64,000 nucleotides of DNA from Oscillospiraceae bacterium (GCA_902791215.1 CADAUZ010000028.1:1-64000); one strand, 5' to 3'. Numbered from the stretch's first letter, positions 32,799 through 41,715 are shown. Made by a program: numbers and translations. Notes: generated by a model not told the origin, from the sequence alone.

Positions 32799-32826
32799 AT
32801 TCGTCTTTGCAGTTGCAAAGACGAAT
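32799..32826. promoter_or_regulatory. 13-bp perfect inverted repeat in the dctP leader
   Basis: ATTCGTCTTTGCA (32,799-32,811) and TGCAAAGACGAAT (32,814-32,826) are separated by 2 bp. It lies between the predicted dctP promoter and the gene, so it may be an operator or a leader hairpin. Confidence 0.55.
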
Positions 32827-32884
32827 ACAGGGCGCCCTGTCTTCCGAAATCAGAAGATTGTGAACAAGCCGTTAAGACAATTGT

Positions 32885-32914
32885 AACTTACACCATATTG
32901 CATGGAAATGTCAA
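32885..32914 (-). promoter_or_regulatory. dctPQM promoter with shared motif
   Basis: On the minus strand TTGACA (32,914-32,909) and TAAGTT (32,890-32,885) have an 18-bp spacer. The sequence ATTGACATTTCCATGCA...TGTAAG closely matches the promoter before the glycerophosphodiesterase gene. The remaining 358-bp gap (32,723-33,080) holds only the inverted repeat at 32,799 and the terminator at 33,032. Confidence 0.6.
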
Positions 32915-33031
32915 TAACAACGCCCTTTTTGCCTTCCTTTTTGGCAGCCTTCACAAAAAGCAGCCTCGTTTTTTGGGAAAGATAACACTTTGACATACGC
33001 CGCTTTCCCTTGACAAACCGGAGGACCGAAA

Positions 33032-33065
33032 GCACCGGCCCTCCCCTTTCGGAGCGAGCCGGTGC
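33032..33065. terminator. Hairpin after the glycerophosphodiesterase gene
   Basis: GCACCGGC (33,032-33,039) pairs with GCCGGTGC (33,058-33,065) around an inner CTCC/GGAG stem. It directly follows the stop codon on the minus strand, but the U-tract is poor. Confidence 0.5.
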
Positions 33066-33080
33066 GGTGTTCTTTTCGTT

Positions 33081-33809
33081 TCAGCCCTGCGCCTTGAGCC
33101 AGGCCTTCGGCACGCCGGGGAAGTTGCCGATGACGCCCTCCACGCCCCATTCGACCATGGTCTCAAACATCCCCAGGTCGTTGACCGTCCAGGTGTTGAT
33201 GCCGATGCTGTACTCCTTGCAGTTGTCGACATTGGCCTTCGTCAGCAGATGGCAGTCGGGGTGGTAGAAGTCGAAGCCGTACTTGTGGCAGTAGTAGCCC
33301 GCAAACTGGAGGTCGTTGTTTTCCACCAGCGCGCCCACCGGGCACTGGGGCAGCAGCTCCTTCATGCGAAGGGCGGACAGGTGGTTGAAGGAGGAGAAGA
33401 TCACACGATCCTCAAGTCCGAAAGCCCTGACCATCTCCGCGGTCTTTTCCTCGATCTCCGGGTAGCAGATGATGCTGGTTTTGAGCTCAATGTTGGTGAT
33501 GAGCTTCGTCCCCTTCACCCAGTCGCAGTATTCCTCCAGCGTGGGGATGCGCTCGGGCGGGCAGGTGCCTCCCTTGATGACGGAGGCGTCCAGCGCCTTG
33601 AGCTCCTTGAGCGTGTGGTCCTTGACCCAGCCGGTGCCGGTGGTGGTGCGGTCGAGGGTTTCGTCATGGATAATGACGATCTGTCCGTCCTTTGTAAGCT
33701 GCACATCCAGCTCGATGCCGTCGGTCCCGGCCTTCTCCGCCTCCCGGAAGGCGAGCATGGTGTTCTCCGGGTATTTCCCGCTGTAGCCGCGGTGCGCGAA
33801 TACTCTCAT
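33081..33809 (-). CDS. Glycerophosphodiester phosphodiesterase
   Basis: A 242-residue GDPD enzyme that hydrolyses glycerophosphodiesters to glycerol-3-phosphate and an alcohol. Catalytic motifs: FAHRGYSGKYPENT (His and Glu), GIELDVQLTKDGQIVIIHDE (Glu, Asp, His) and TLDRTTTGTG. There is no signal peptide, so it acts in the cytoplasm. The start at 33,809 has GGAGG 9 nt upstream; a longer frame to 33,845 lacks a site. The promoter resembles that of dctPQM, suggesting co-regulation. Confidence 0.92.
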   Translation of the reverse strand: MRVFAHRGYSGKYPENTMLAFREAEKAGTDGIELDVQLTKDGQIVIIHDETLDRTTTGTGWVKDHTLKELKALDASVIKGGTCPPERIPTLEEYCDWVKGTKLITNIELKTSIICYPEIEEKTAEMVRAFGLEDRVIFSSFNHLSALRMKELLPQCPVGALVENNDLQFAGYYCHKYGFDFYHPDCHLLTKANVDNCKEYSIGINTWTVNDLGMFETMVEWGVEGVIGNFPGVPKAWLKAQG

Positions 33810-33855
33810 ATTTTGTTTCCTCCTGCAAACGGTATTTTCGTTCATGACGCTATTA

Positions 33856-33885
33856 ACCTTACATCAAGCTGCATGGAAAAGTCAA
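33856..33885 (-). promoter_or_regulatory. Glycerophosphodiesterase promoter with shared motif
   Basis: On the minus strand TTGACT (33,885-33,880) and TAAGGT (33,861-33,856) have an 18-bp spacer. The ATTGAC-TTTTCCATGCA...TGTAAG pattern matches the dctP promoter. TGCATG and CATGCA form an inverted pair around it, and GTCAATATTGAC is a palindrome just upstream. Confidence 0.55.
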
Positions 33886-33984
33886 TATTGACATGCAATT
33901 CAAATTCCCGTGCGTTTTGCAATTGATGTTTTCTCTTACTTGTGGTATTCTGATATATACATGACCTTAGGAGAGTACGCAGAC

Positions 33985-34731
33985 ATGAGAATGAGAAAGA
34001 GAGCCAACCTCGACAAGCGCATGGAGCGCTGTGCCGGGTTATTGATCGAAGAGCCGGAAGCCCTGCGCGGCAGGTGGCTGGAGAGTTTCCCCGGCCATGA
34101 ACGGCTGTATGTGGAGCTCGGCTGCGGCAAGGGCCGCTTCACCGCCGACACGGCCGAGACCATCCCCGAGACCCTGTACATCGCCGTGGAGAAGGTGCCG
34201 GACGCGATGATCCTCGCCATGGAGAAGATCGACCGGCGCGGCATTGAGAACGTGCGCTTCATCGACGCGGACGCAAAGCTCCTGGGCACCATGTTTGCTC
34301 CCGGCGAGTGTGAGCGCATCTACATCAACTTCTGCGACCCCTGGCCCAAGAGCCGGGACGCAAAGCTCCGCCTCACCTCCCCCGCCTTCCTGCGCATCTA
34401 TGCCGACATGCTCAAAGCGGGCGGCGAGATCCACTTCAAAACCGACAACACCCCGCTCTTTGACTGGTCCATCACGCAGCTCGAGGCCGAGGGCTGGACG
34501 CTCTCGGAACTCACCCACGACCTGCACGAGCACGGTCCGGTCGGCGTCATGACCGACTATGAGGCGAAGTTTTACGAGCAGGGCATGAAAATCAACCGTC
34601 TGGTTGCGGCAAAGACGGCAGATACCAAAACCACCGCCGCGGGCGCGGTGCCGCGGCTGCGCAACGCCTCCCTCACCGACGCGCGCGGCTATGAGGAGAG
34701 CCAGGAGGCAAACCGGAGGAGCGAGCCATGA
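33985..34731 (+). CDS. trmB: tRNA (guanine-N7-)-methyltransferase
   Basis: A 248-residue TrmB that methylates G46 of tRNA with S-adenosylmethionine. SAM-binding motif: LYVELGCGKGRFT. TrmB-specific segments are INFCDPWPKSRDAKLRL and GEIHFKTDNTPLFDWSI. The ATG at 33,985 is preferred to 33,961 because TTAGGAGA lies between them. The C-terminal ~30 residues are a variable tail. It overlaps xth by 4 nt: an RNA/DNA maintenance operon with xth and dusB. Confidence 0.93.
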   Translation: MRMRKRANLDKRMERCAGLLIEEPEALRGRWLESFPGHERLYVELGCGKGRFTADTAETIPETLYIAVEKVPDAMILAMEKIDRRGIENVRFIDADAKLLGTMFAPGECERIYINFCDPWPKSRDAKLRLTSPAFLRIYADMLKAGGEIHFKTDNTPLFDWSITQLEAEGWTLSELTHDLHEHGPVGVMTDYEAKFYEQGMKINRLVAAKTADTKTTAAGAVPRLRNASLTDARGYEESQEANRRSEP

Positions 34732-35483
34732 GATTTCTTTCCTGGAACGTAAACGGCCTGCGCGCCGTGCAGAAAAAAGGCTTTGAGGATATCTTCCTTT
34801 CTTTGGACGCGGACTTCTTCTGCATCCAGGAGACGAAGCTGCAGGAGGGCCAGATCGAGCTCAACTTCCCGGGCTATGAGAGCTACTGGTGCTACGCGGA
34901 GAAGAAGGGCTACTCCGGCACCGCGGTCTTCACAAAGCACACGCCGCTGTCCGTTTCCTATAATATTGGCGTGGAGGAGCACGGCCACGAGGGCCGCGCC
35001 GTCACGCTGGAGTATGAGAACTTTTACCTGGTCTGCGTCTACACTCCCAACGCCCAGGACGGGCTCAAGCGCATCGACTACCGCATGCGCTGGGAGGACG
35101 ACTTTCGCGCGTACCTGTGCGGGCTGGATAAGCAAAAGCCGGTCATCGCCTGCGGCGACATGAACGTGGCGCATGAGGAGATCGACCTCAAGAACCCGAA
35201 GCAGAACGTGGGCAACGCGGGCTTTTCGGACGAGGAGCGCGGCAAGTTCACCGAGCTTCTGGCCGCTGGCTTTACCGACAGCTTCCGTTTCCTCTATCCA
35301 GACAAAACCGACGCCTACTCCTGGTGGAGCTACCGCATGCGCGCACGGGAGCGGAACGTCGGCTGGCGCATTGACTACTTTGTCATCTCCGACCGCCTGC
35401 GCGAGAAGGTCAAGGACGCCTACATCCTGCCGGAGATCATGGGCTCCGACCACTGCCCGGTGGGGCTGGACATCGCATGGTGA
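34728..35483 (+). CDS. xth: Exodeoxyribonuclease III
   Basis: A 251-residue Mg-dependent AP endonuclease/3' exonuclease of the ExoA type. Active-site motifs: WNVNGLRAVQKKGF, CIQETKLQEGQ (Glu), ACGDMNVAHEEIDLKNP (Asp, Asn) and GSDHCPVGLDI (Asp, His). It repairs abasic sites. Starts in an ATGA overlap with trmB and overlaps dusB by 7 nt. Confidence 0.95.
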   Translation: MRFLSWNVNGLRAVQKKGFEDIFLSLDADFFCIQETKLQEGQIELNFPGYESYWCYAEKKGYSGTAVFTKHTPLSVSYNIGVEEHGHEGRAVTLEYENFYLVCVYTPNAQDGLKRIDYRMRWEDDFRAYLCGLDKQKPVIACGDMNVAHEEIDLKNPKQNVGNAGFSDEERGKFTELLAAGFTDSFRFLYPDKTDAYSWWSYRMRARERNVGWRIDYFVISDRLREKVKDAYILPEIMGSDHCPVGLDIAW

Positions 35484-36448
35484 AGATAGGAAGCGTCGAA
35501 CTCAAAGGAAATCTGACCCTCGGCCCCATGGCGGGGGTGACGGACTTTGCCTTTCGCGGTGTGTGTCATACCCTCGGCGCGGCCCTGACCACGACGGAGA
35601 TGGTGTCGGCAAAAGCCCTTACGTATCACGACGAAAAGACGAAGGAGCTTTTGTACATCTCCCCGGACGAGCACCCCAGCGCCGCCCAGATCTTCGGCCA
35701 CGAGCCGGAGGTCATGGCAGAGGCGGCAGTCATGGCGCTGGAGATCTCCGGCGCGGACATGCTGGACATCAACATGGGCTGCCCCGTGGGGAAGATCGTC
35801 AAGTCCGGCGACGGCTCGGCGCTCATGAAAACGCCGGAGCTTGCCGCAAGAATTGTCGAGAGCGTAAAGGCGGCGGTCAGGGTCCCGGTGACGGTGAAAT
35901 TCCGCAAGGGCTGGGACAACGGCAGCGCAAATGCCGTGGAATTTGCAAGGCTCATGGAGGCATCCGGCGCGGACGCCGTGGCGGTACACGGGCGCACCCG
36001 GGCGCAGATGTACGCGGGCCGGGCCGACTGGGACATCATCCGCGAAGCGCGAAAGGCGGTGCATATCCCGGTGATCGCAAACGGCGATGTGTTCACTCCC
36101 GAGGACGCATCGCACATCCTGCGCTACACGGGCTGCGAGCTTGCGATGATCGGGCGCGGCAGCTTCGGAAACCCCTGGCTTTTTGCCCAGGGTCAGGCCG
36201 CGATCGACGGACGTGAGGTCCCGGAGCTTCCGCCGCTGAGCGCGCGCATCGAGCTTGCGGAAAACCAGATCGCGACGCTGGCAGAGCGTCTGGGCGAGCA
36301 CCGGGCCTGCATGGAAGCGCGGCACCAGCTGCCCTGGTATCTGCACGGCATCCCCCATTCCTCCGTCTACCGGCAGGAGCTTACGCAAGTGAATACCCTG
36401 GAGGACATCCATAGGGTGTGCAAGGGGATTAAAAGAGATTTGAAATAA
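35477..36448 (+). CDS. dusB: tRNA-dihydrouridine synthase
   Basis: A 323-residue FMN-dependent Dus enzyme of the DusB/NifR3 type. Motifs: LGPMAGVTDFAFRGVCHTLG, the catalytic Cys in MLDINMGCPVGKIVKSGDG, VKFRKGWD, and AVHGRTRAQMYAG. It reduces specific uridines in tRNA. Last gene of the trmB-xth-dusB operon; a repeat element follows. Confidence 0.93.
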   Translation: MVKIGSVELKGNLTLGPMAGVTDFAFRGVCHTLGAALTTTEMVSAKALTYHDEKTKELLYISPDEHPSAAQIFGHEPEVMAEAAVMALEISGADMLDINMGCPVGKIVKSGDGSALMKTPELAARIVESVKAAVRVPVTVKFRKGWDNGSANAVEFARLMEASGADAVAVHGRTRAQMYAGRADWDIIREARKAVHIPVIANGDVFTPEDASHILRYTGCELAMIGRGSFGNPWLFAQGQAAIDGREVPELPPLSARIELAENQIATLAERLGEHRACMEARHQLPWYLHGIPHSSVYRQELTQVNTLEDIHRVCKGIKRDLK

Positions 36449-36476
36449 CGTAAGACAGAGCACACACTTGGCTCCC

Positions 36477-36600
36477 CCTCTGGGGGAGCTGTCATGGCGC
36501 GTCTCCAGCAAGCGCCATGACTGAGAGGGTGTATTTCTGCGCACACCCCTCTCCGCCCCAGTGTGCGCACTGAGGCACCTCCCCCAAAGGGGGAGGCAAG
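36477..36600. repeat. CTTGGCTCCCCC-type palindromic intergenic repeat
   Basis: Begins CTTGGCTCCCCCTCTGGGGG and ends CCCCCAAAGGGGGAGGCAAG, with internal hairpins. Related copies lie at 53,277-53,517. Such GC-rich palindromes are widespread in Oscillospiraceae genomes. It has no coding capacity. Confidence 0.8.
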
Positions 36601-36632
36601 TGAATGGCTGCAAATAGTTAGGTGGTGAGAGC

Positions 36633-37253
36633 TTGACAAGAGAACAGGAGGCGATGATCGTCCGCAGGGTTTTGCAGGGCGACGTCAATGCCTTTGAAAA
36701 ACTGGTGACGGAGTATGAAAGGGCGGTGTACGCCATCGCCCAGCGCATGACCGGCAACGCCGAGGACGCCGCCGACATGACGCAGGAGACCTTCATCAAG
36801 GCCTACAACTCCCTCTCCTCCTTCCGCGGCGACAGCAAATTCTCCGTCTGGCTCTACCGCATCGCAAACAATGTCTGCCTGGACTTTCTGCGAAGCCGCA
36901 GCCGAAGGCCCACCGTCTCCCTCTCGACCGAGGACGACGACGGAGAGGAGACGCAGCTGGACATTGCCGACGAGAGCCAGTCCCCGGAGCTGCTGCTGGA
37001 GAGCGCGCTGACACGGGACGCGGTGCGCCGGGGGCTTGACTCCCTGCCGCCGGATTACAAACAGATCCTCCTGCTGCGGGAAATTCAGGGCCTGAGCTAC
37101 GAGGAGATCGCCGCGGCGCTGGGCATTGAGAGCGGCACGGTAAAATCCCGGATCTTCCGGGCGAGGAAAAGATTGTGTACATTTTTGATCGAGGACGGGA
37201 ACATTCCCGAATTTCGATCGTCAGGTAAAGTGAAAGGCGGTGAGAAGCAATGA
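36633..37253 (+). CDS. ECF-type RNA polymerase sigma factor
   Basis: A 206-residue sigma factor of the RpoE/SigW type. Region 2 (about 20-90) includes AEDAADMTQETFIKAYNSLS and FSVWLYRIANNVCLDFLRSR. Region 4 (about 130-185) includes LPPDYKQILLLREIQGLSYE and EIAAALGIESGTVKSRIFRA. The start is TTG at 36,633 with GGTGGTGAG about 5 nt upstream. Translationally coupled by ATGA to its anti-sigma factor, so activity is probably held in check at the membrane. Confidence 0.92.
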   Translation: MTREQEAMIVRRVLQGDVNAFEKLVTEYERAVYAIAQRMTGNAEDAADMTQETFIKAYNSLSSFRGDSKFSVWLYRIANNVCLDFLRSRSRRPTVSLSTEDDDGEETQLDIADESQSPELLLESALTRDAVRRGLDSLPPDYKQILLLREIQGLSYEEIAAALGIESGTVKSRIFRARKRLCTFLIEDGNIPEFRSSGKVKGGEKQ

Positions 37254-38743
37254 ATTCGTGCGCGTATTATCAGGAGCTTATAAGCTCTCTCGTTGACGGC
37301 GAGCTGAGCGACGAGGAAAACGAAGCCCTGATGCTGCACCTGAATACTTGCTCCCGCTGCAACGCGATGTATGCGGTCTTTCACGACCTGTCCGATATTC
37401 TCTCCGAGGAGCCCGAACCGCTGCCCGAGGGCCTGCACGAAAACATCATGGCGGGCATAAGGCGCAGCGAGCTCAAAAAGCGCAACCACCGCATGCGCAG
37501 GGTCGGCCTGCGCACGGCGATGACCGCCGCGGCCTGCGCGGTGCTGGTCCTCGCCGCCGCCGTCACCTTTGACCCCGGCAAGCGCGCCGACAGCGTCAGC
37601 ATCCGCGCGGAGGAGGCTTCCCAGCTCCGCCCGTCCCCGTCTCCCGCAGCCGGGGCGCCCGCACCGGCCGATTACGCGCTCCCTGCCGCAACACCTGTGC
37701 CCGTACAGACCCCGGACCCCATGCCCGCCCGGACCCCCGCGCCCGCGCAGGCGCCGGTCCCCGTCTACGACACCGGCAGCGATGCGGCGGCATACACCCC
37801 CGTTCAGCCCGAGCCATACACCTACAACAGCTACGAAAATGACAATTACCAGCCCGCAGCGCCCCTGCCCGCCTGGACCCCCGCGCCGGCACAGCCCGAG
37901 GCTCCTGCCTGGACGCCTGCGCCCGCCGAAATCCAGACGCCCGCCCCGACAGTGACCGAGTCTTCCTTCCAGCTGCCCGAGGCCTTTCTTCCCCAGGCTG
38001 CCCCGGCAGCGCCCGAGACCCCTGTGCCCGCCGGCGGCACGTCTGTCCCGGAGGCTTCCGGAAGCGCCGTGCCCGAGCCGAACACATCCTCCGTGACGGC
38101 AGAGTCCGCGCAGCAGAGCACCGAAAACAGCTCCACGCTGGAGATGGATCTTGAGATACCGGAGGCTGCGGAGCAGGCATTGGAGAATGCCCCTGCGGAA
38201 TTCTCCCTTTTCTCCAATATGATCAGCATGTTCGGCTCCGCGTCCGGCGACCAGGCCGTGTTTGACGCCGCGCCCGAGCAGCCCCAGCCTGCCGGTGACG
38301 AAGGCCCGGCCATTACGCTCAGCAGCATCCCCCTGGAGCCTGCCGAGCCGACGCCGAAGGCCCCTGTCGAGGAGAAGGTCGAAGTCTACGGCGATGAAGC
38401 GCGCGCAAAGCTTCTGGCCCTCATCGGCAGCAGCAGGGACGAATTGCCGCAGGAGGCGGAGCTGACGCGCCTGGTGCATGTGACCTTCCATCCCGAAGAC
38501 GCCTACGGCAGCGCGGAAAAGATGGACATTGCCATCTACGGCGATTTCGTCTACTGCACCCTCTCCCCCGCGGAGGGCGGCGCCGTGACCTACCGCGCCG
38601 ACTGCTCTCTCAGGGAGCTTGACAGCTTTCTGACTGCCTGCGCCGCGACCCCCGCCCCTTCCGCCGCGCCGACGCCGGACCCCTATGTGGCCCCGAGCCC
38701 GATTCCCACGGAGGCCCCCGCGGAGACACCAGACGCACAGTAG
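37250..38743 (+). CDS. Membrane-bound zinc-finger anti-sigma factor
   Basis: A 497-residue protein. Residues 1-45 form a ZAS-type zinc finger (Cys4, His30, Cys34, Cys37) that should hold the ECF sigma factor. One membrane helix lies at about 88-107 (TAMTAAACAVLVLAAAVTF). A very long Pro/Ala-rich stretch (about 125-270) probably crosses the cell wall. The last ~110 residues form an external domain with VEVYGDEARAKLLALIGSSR and a Pro-rich tail, perhaps a signal sensor. This is much longer than usual anti-sigma factors. Confidence 0.85.
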   Translation: MNSCAYYQELISSLVDGELSDEENEALMLHLNTCSRCNAMYAVFHDLSDILSEEPEPLPEGLHENIMAGIRRSELKKRNHRMRRVGLRTAMTAAACAVLVLAAAVTFDPGKRADSVSIRAEEASQLRPSPSPAAGAPAPADYALPAATPVPVQTPDPMPARTPAPAQAPVPVYDTGSDAAAYTPVQPEPYTYNSYENDNYQPAAPLPAWTPAPAQPEAPAWTPAPAEIQTPAPTVTESSFQLPEAFLPQAAPAAPETPVPAGGTSVPEASGSAVPEPNTSSVTAESAQQSTENSSTLEMDLEIPEAAEQALENAPAEFSLFSNMISMFGSASGDQAVFDAAPEQPQPAGDEGPAITLSSIPLEPAEPTPKAPVEEKVEVYGDEARAKLLALIGSSRDELPQEAELTRLVHVTFHPEDAYGSAEKMDIAIYGDFVYCTLSPAEGGAVTYRADCSLRELDSFLTACAATPAPSAAPTPDPYVAPSPIPTEAPAETPDAQ

Positions 38744-38751
38744 AGCCTTAT

Positions 38752-38796
38752 ACAGCGCACGTGTCCGTCTTTTCGGACGCATGCGCTGTTTTTTTT
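38752..38796 (+). terminator. Terminator of the sigma/anti-sigma operon
   Basis: ACAGCGCA (38,752-38,759) pairs with TGCGCTGT (38,782-38,789) around an inner GTCCG/CGGAC stem, followed by eight T. Confidence 0.85.
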
Positions 38797-38851
38797 GGGC
38801 AAATTCTCCGCATAAGCGGGATTATTCGCTCCTTTTCTCACCGCGGCGCAC

Positions 38852-38880
38852 TTGATATTTTTTCCACACTATGTTATACT
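38852..38880 (+). promoter_or_regulatory. Promoter of rex
   Basis: TTGATA (38,852-38,857) and TATACT (38,875-38,880) with a 17-bp spacer. No clear Rex box (TTGTTAA...TTAACAA) overlaps it. Confidence 0.7.
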
Positions 38881-38916
38881 TTTTTAAAAATTTATCATCA
38901 CAGGGGTGTCAAAACA

Positions 38917-39585
38917 GTGAAGCGAGTCAAGGTGTCCAACAACGTGATCCGTCGTCTGCCGCGCTATCTGCGCAAGCTGGACGAACTGAGTGAAAGCGGC
39001 GTTGACAAAATATCCTCCCGCCAGTTGGGCGATCTGCTGGGGCTTACCTCCTCTCAGGTCCGGCAGGATTTCAACTGCTTCGGTGAATTCGGGCAGCAGG
39101 GCTACGGCTACAACGTTGCGGCACTCAGAGCGCAGATCGCAGGCATCATGGGCATGGAGCGCGGCTTTACCGCCATCCTCGTGGGCGTGGGCAACATCGG
39201 CCGCGCGCTGATGGAGAACTTCTGTTTTGCCGACTGGGGCGTCAGGCTCGCCGCCGCCTTCGACATCAAGCCCGCCCTCATCGGCACCGAGTATAACGGC
39301 GTGCACATCTACAGCATGGACGAGCTGGAGAGCTACCTCGCCGGGCACCATACGGACATCGCGGTGCTCACCGTGTCGAAGGCCGCCGCCATTCCCGTGA
39401 CCGAACGCCTCACGAAAAGCGGCATCGACGCCATCTGGAACTTCACGAATGTGGAGCTGACGGAGCCGAGCAGCAGCACCATCGTGGAAAACGTCCACTT
39501 CTCCGACAGTCTCCTGTCGCTGAGCTACTATGTGGCCGAGCGCCGGGACGAGGCCGCGGCGAAGGCGGCCAGGGAAGAGAAATAA
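38917..39585 (+). CDS. rex: Redox-sensing transcriptional repressor Rex
   Basis: A 222-residue Rex. The winged helix (about 1-80) contains RRLPRYLRKLDELSESG and SSRQLGDLLGLTSSQVRQDF. The Rossmann domain starts LVGVGNIGRALMENF and binds NADH/NAD+. A C-terminal swapped helix (LLSLSYYVAERR) is present. Rex leaves DNA when NADH rises, inducing fermentation genes. The start is GTG at 38,917 with AGGGGTG upstream. Confidence 0.95.
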   Translation: MKRVKVSNNVIRRLPRYLRKLDELSESGVDKISSRQLGDLLGLTSSQVRQDFNCFGEFGQQGYGYNVAALRAQIAGIMGMERGFTAILVGVGNIGRALMENFCFADWGVRLAAAFDIKPALIGTEYNGVHIYSMDELESYLAGHHTDIAVLTVSKAAAIPVTERLTKSGIDAIWNFTNVELTEPSSSTIVENVHFSDSLLSLSYYVAERRDEAAAKAAREEK

Positions 39586-39598
39586 CGCGAAACCGGAC

Positions 39599-39634
39599 GG
39601 GCTGTCTCAAAACAGTTTGAGACAGCCCTTTTTT
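39599..39634 (+). terminator. Terminator of rex
   Basis: A perfect 13-bp stem, GGGCTGTCTCAAA with TTTGAGACAGCCC, loop ACAG, followed by TTTTTT. Confidence 0.9.
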
Positions 39635-39648
39635 ATGGGAGGCAGTAC

Positions 39649-40299
39649 ATGAACATCGACGGCATCATCTTCGATCTCGACGGCACACTCTGGGACTCCT
39701 GCCGCGTCGTGTCCGAGAGCTGGGGCGAGACCCTGCGGCGGCGCTACGGCATCGAACACGGCCCCACGGCGGAACAGGTCAAATCCATCATGGGCATGAC
39801 GGCGGACGAGATCGCCGACACCCTCTTTACCGGCTGCGGGGAAGAGTTCCGGGAGATCTGCCTCGCCTGCATCCACGGAGAGAACGACTACATCGCCGAC
39901 CACGGCGGGGATGTCTACCCCGGCGTGCCCGAAATGCTCGAGACGCTGTCAAAGCGCTTTCCGCTCTTCATCGTCTCCAACTGCCTCGACGGCTACATTG
40001 AATGCTTTCTCAAAAGCAGCGGCCTCGGCGCACACTTTCGGGACTGGGCCTGCGAAGGCTCGACAGGTCTGAAGAAGGCGGGGAACATTTCCCTCATCTC
40101 CGCCCGCCACGGTATCGCCGCCCCGGTCTACATCGGCGACACCGTCATGGACGAGCGCAGCGCCCGGGAGGCGGGCTGCTCCTTCATTCACGCCGCCTAC
40201 GGCTTCGGCACGGCCGAACACCCGGACGCCGTCGCCGCCGCCCCGGTGCAGCTGCCCGCGCTGATCGCGCGGCTGGAGGGAGGCGAGAGCCATGCCTGA
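39649..40299 (+). CDS. HAD-family phosphatase (phosphoglycolate phosphatase-like)
   Basis: A 216-residue HAD hydrolase, subfamily IA. Motif I is FDLDGTLWDSCRV (Asp nucleophile), motif II FIVSNC, motif III GLKKAG, motif IV VYIGDTVMDERSAREAGCSF. A cap domain lies between about residues 15 and 90. The substrate is unknown. GGAGG lies 6 nt before the ATG; it overlaps mnmE by 8 nt. Confidence 0.87.
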   Translation: MNIDGIIFDLDGTLWDSCRVVSESWGETLRRRYGIEHGPTAEQVKSIMGMTADEIADTLFTGCGEEFREICLACIHGENDYIADHGGDVYPGVPEMLETLSKRFPLFIVSNCLDGYIECFLKSSGLGAHFRDWACEGSTGLKKAGNISLISARHGIAAPVYIGDTVMDERSAREAGCSFIHAAYGFGTAEHPDAVAAAPVQLPALIARLEGGESHA

Positions 40300-41650
40300 T
40301 ACCATCGCCGCCGTCGCGACCGGGGCCCAGGTGGCCGCCATCGGCATCCTGCGTCTGTCCGGACCTAAGTCCCATGAGATCGTAAACACGCTCTTTCGTC
40401 CCGCCTCCGGGAAAAAAATGCTGGACTACGAGGACCGCAGGCTCGTCTACGGCGGGCTCTATGACGCAGACGGGTCGCTTCTGGACCTGTGCATGTGTAC
40501 TGTCAGCCACGCACCGGGGACCTATACCGGCGAGGACACCGCCGAGCTCCAGTGCCACGGCTCCCCCATCCTGCTGCAGACCGCCCTCGCCGAATGCTTT
40601 CGCCTCGGCGCGCGCCAGGCCCGGGCCGGGGAGTTTACCAAACGCGCCTTCTTAAACGGCCGCATGGACTTAAGCGCCGCCGAAGCGGTGGCGGACCTCA
40701 TCGACGCCGAGAGCGCCGAGAGCGCAAAGAACGCCGCCGGGCAGCTGTCCGGGGCGATCACCCGCAAGACCGAGGCCGTCTATGAGCTTCTCACCGACAT
40801 CAGCGCCCACTACCACGCGGTGCTGGACTACCCGGACGAGGATATCGAGGACTTCCGCCTGGAAAGCTACAAGGCCGATCTGCGCCGGGCGGAGCATAGT
40901 CTTGACACGCTGCTGGGAAGCTTTGAGCGCGGCAGGCTCATGACCGCGGGCATCCCCGCCGCCATTGTAGGCAGGCCCAACGCGGGCAAAAGCTCGCTGC
41001 TCAATGCCCTGCTGGGTTACGAGCGCGCCATCGTCACCGATGTGCCCGGCACCACCCGCGACACCATTGAGGAAAAGCTGCGCCTGGACTCGCTGCTGCT
41101 GCGCCTGACGGACACCGCCGGCATCCGCGACACCGCCGACACGGTGGAGCGCCTGGGCGTGGAGCGCAGCCGCCTTGCCATGGAGCGCGCCGAGCTTGTA
41201 ATCGACGTGCTCGACGGCAGCGCCGCGCTCTCGGATGAGGACCTTGCCCTGCTGCGCGAGGCGGAGAAGCGCCCGCGCGCCGTGCTGGTGGTGAGCAAGT
41301 CCGACCTCGGCACGGTGGCGGAGCTTCCCGAGACGAGCCTGCCCGTCGTCGTCCTCTCCGCCCGCACCGGGGAGGGGCTCGACGAACTTGAGAAGGTGAT
41401 CCGGGCACTCTTTCCGATGCCCGCGGTCCCCGCGGGGGAGATCCTCACCAACGCCCGCCAGGCGGAGGCGGTCTCCCGCGCACTGGAGAGTCTGCGCGCG
41501 GCGCTGTCCGCCATGGAGGAGGGGCGCACGCCCGACATCGTCCTCACCGAGAGTGAGGCCGCCATGGCGGCGCTGGGAGAGCTCAGCGGCCGGAGTGTGC
41601 GCGAGGATGTGACCGACCGCATCTTCCGGCGCTTCTGTGTCGGAAAATAA
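40292..41650 (+). CDS. mnmE: tRNA modification GTPase MnmE
   Basis: A 452-residue MnmE (TrmE). The N-terminal folate-binding domain starts DTIAAVATGAQVAAIGILRL. The GTPase domain has G1 GRPNAGKSSL, G2/G3 TTRDT and DTAGIRDT, and G4 SKSDLG. The C-terminal FCVGK carries the catalytic Cys. With MnmG it makes the 5-carboxymethylaminomethyl modification of wobble uridine. No mnmG follows here. Confidence 0.95.
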   Translation: MPDTIAAVATGAQVAAIGILRLSGPKSHEIVNTLFRPASGKKMLDYEDRRLVYGGLYDADGSLLDLCMCTVSHAPGTYTGEDTAELQCHGSPILLQTALAECFRLGARQARAGEFTKRAFLNGRMDLSAAEAVADLIDAESAESAKNAAGQLSGAITRKTEAVYELLTDISAHYHAVLDYPDEDIEDFRLESYKADLRRAEHSLDTLLGSFERGRLMTAGIPAAIVGRPNAGKSSLLNALLGYERAIVTDVPGTTRDTIEEKLRLDSLLLRLTDTAGIRDTADTVERLGVERSRLAMERAELVIDVLDGSAALSDEDLALLREAEKRPRAVLVVSKSDLGTVAELPETSLPVVVLSARTGEGLDELEKVIRALFPMPAVPAGEILTNARQAEAVSRALESLRAALSAMEEGRTPDIVLTESEAAMAALGELSGRSVREDVTDRIFRRFCVGK

Positions 41651-41679
41651 TTGCCAGAGCCGCACCGAGCTGGTATAAT
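41651..41679 (+). promoter_or_regulatory. Promoter of the coiled-coil protein gene
   Basis: TTGCCA (41,651-41,656) and TATAAT (41,674-41,679) with a 17-bp spacer. The -35 box starts 1 nt after the mnmE stop codon. Confidence 0.7.
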
Positions 41680-41715
41680 AGATTTATACGGGAAAAACAA
41701 GGGGGGGCACTTACC

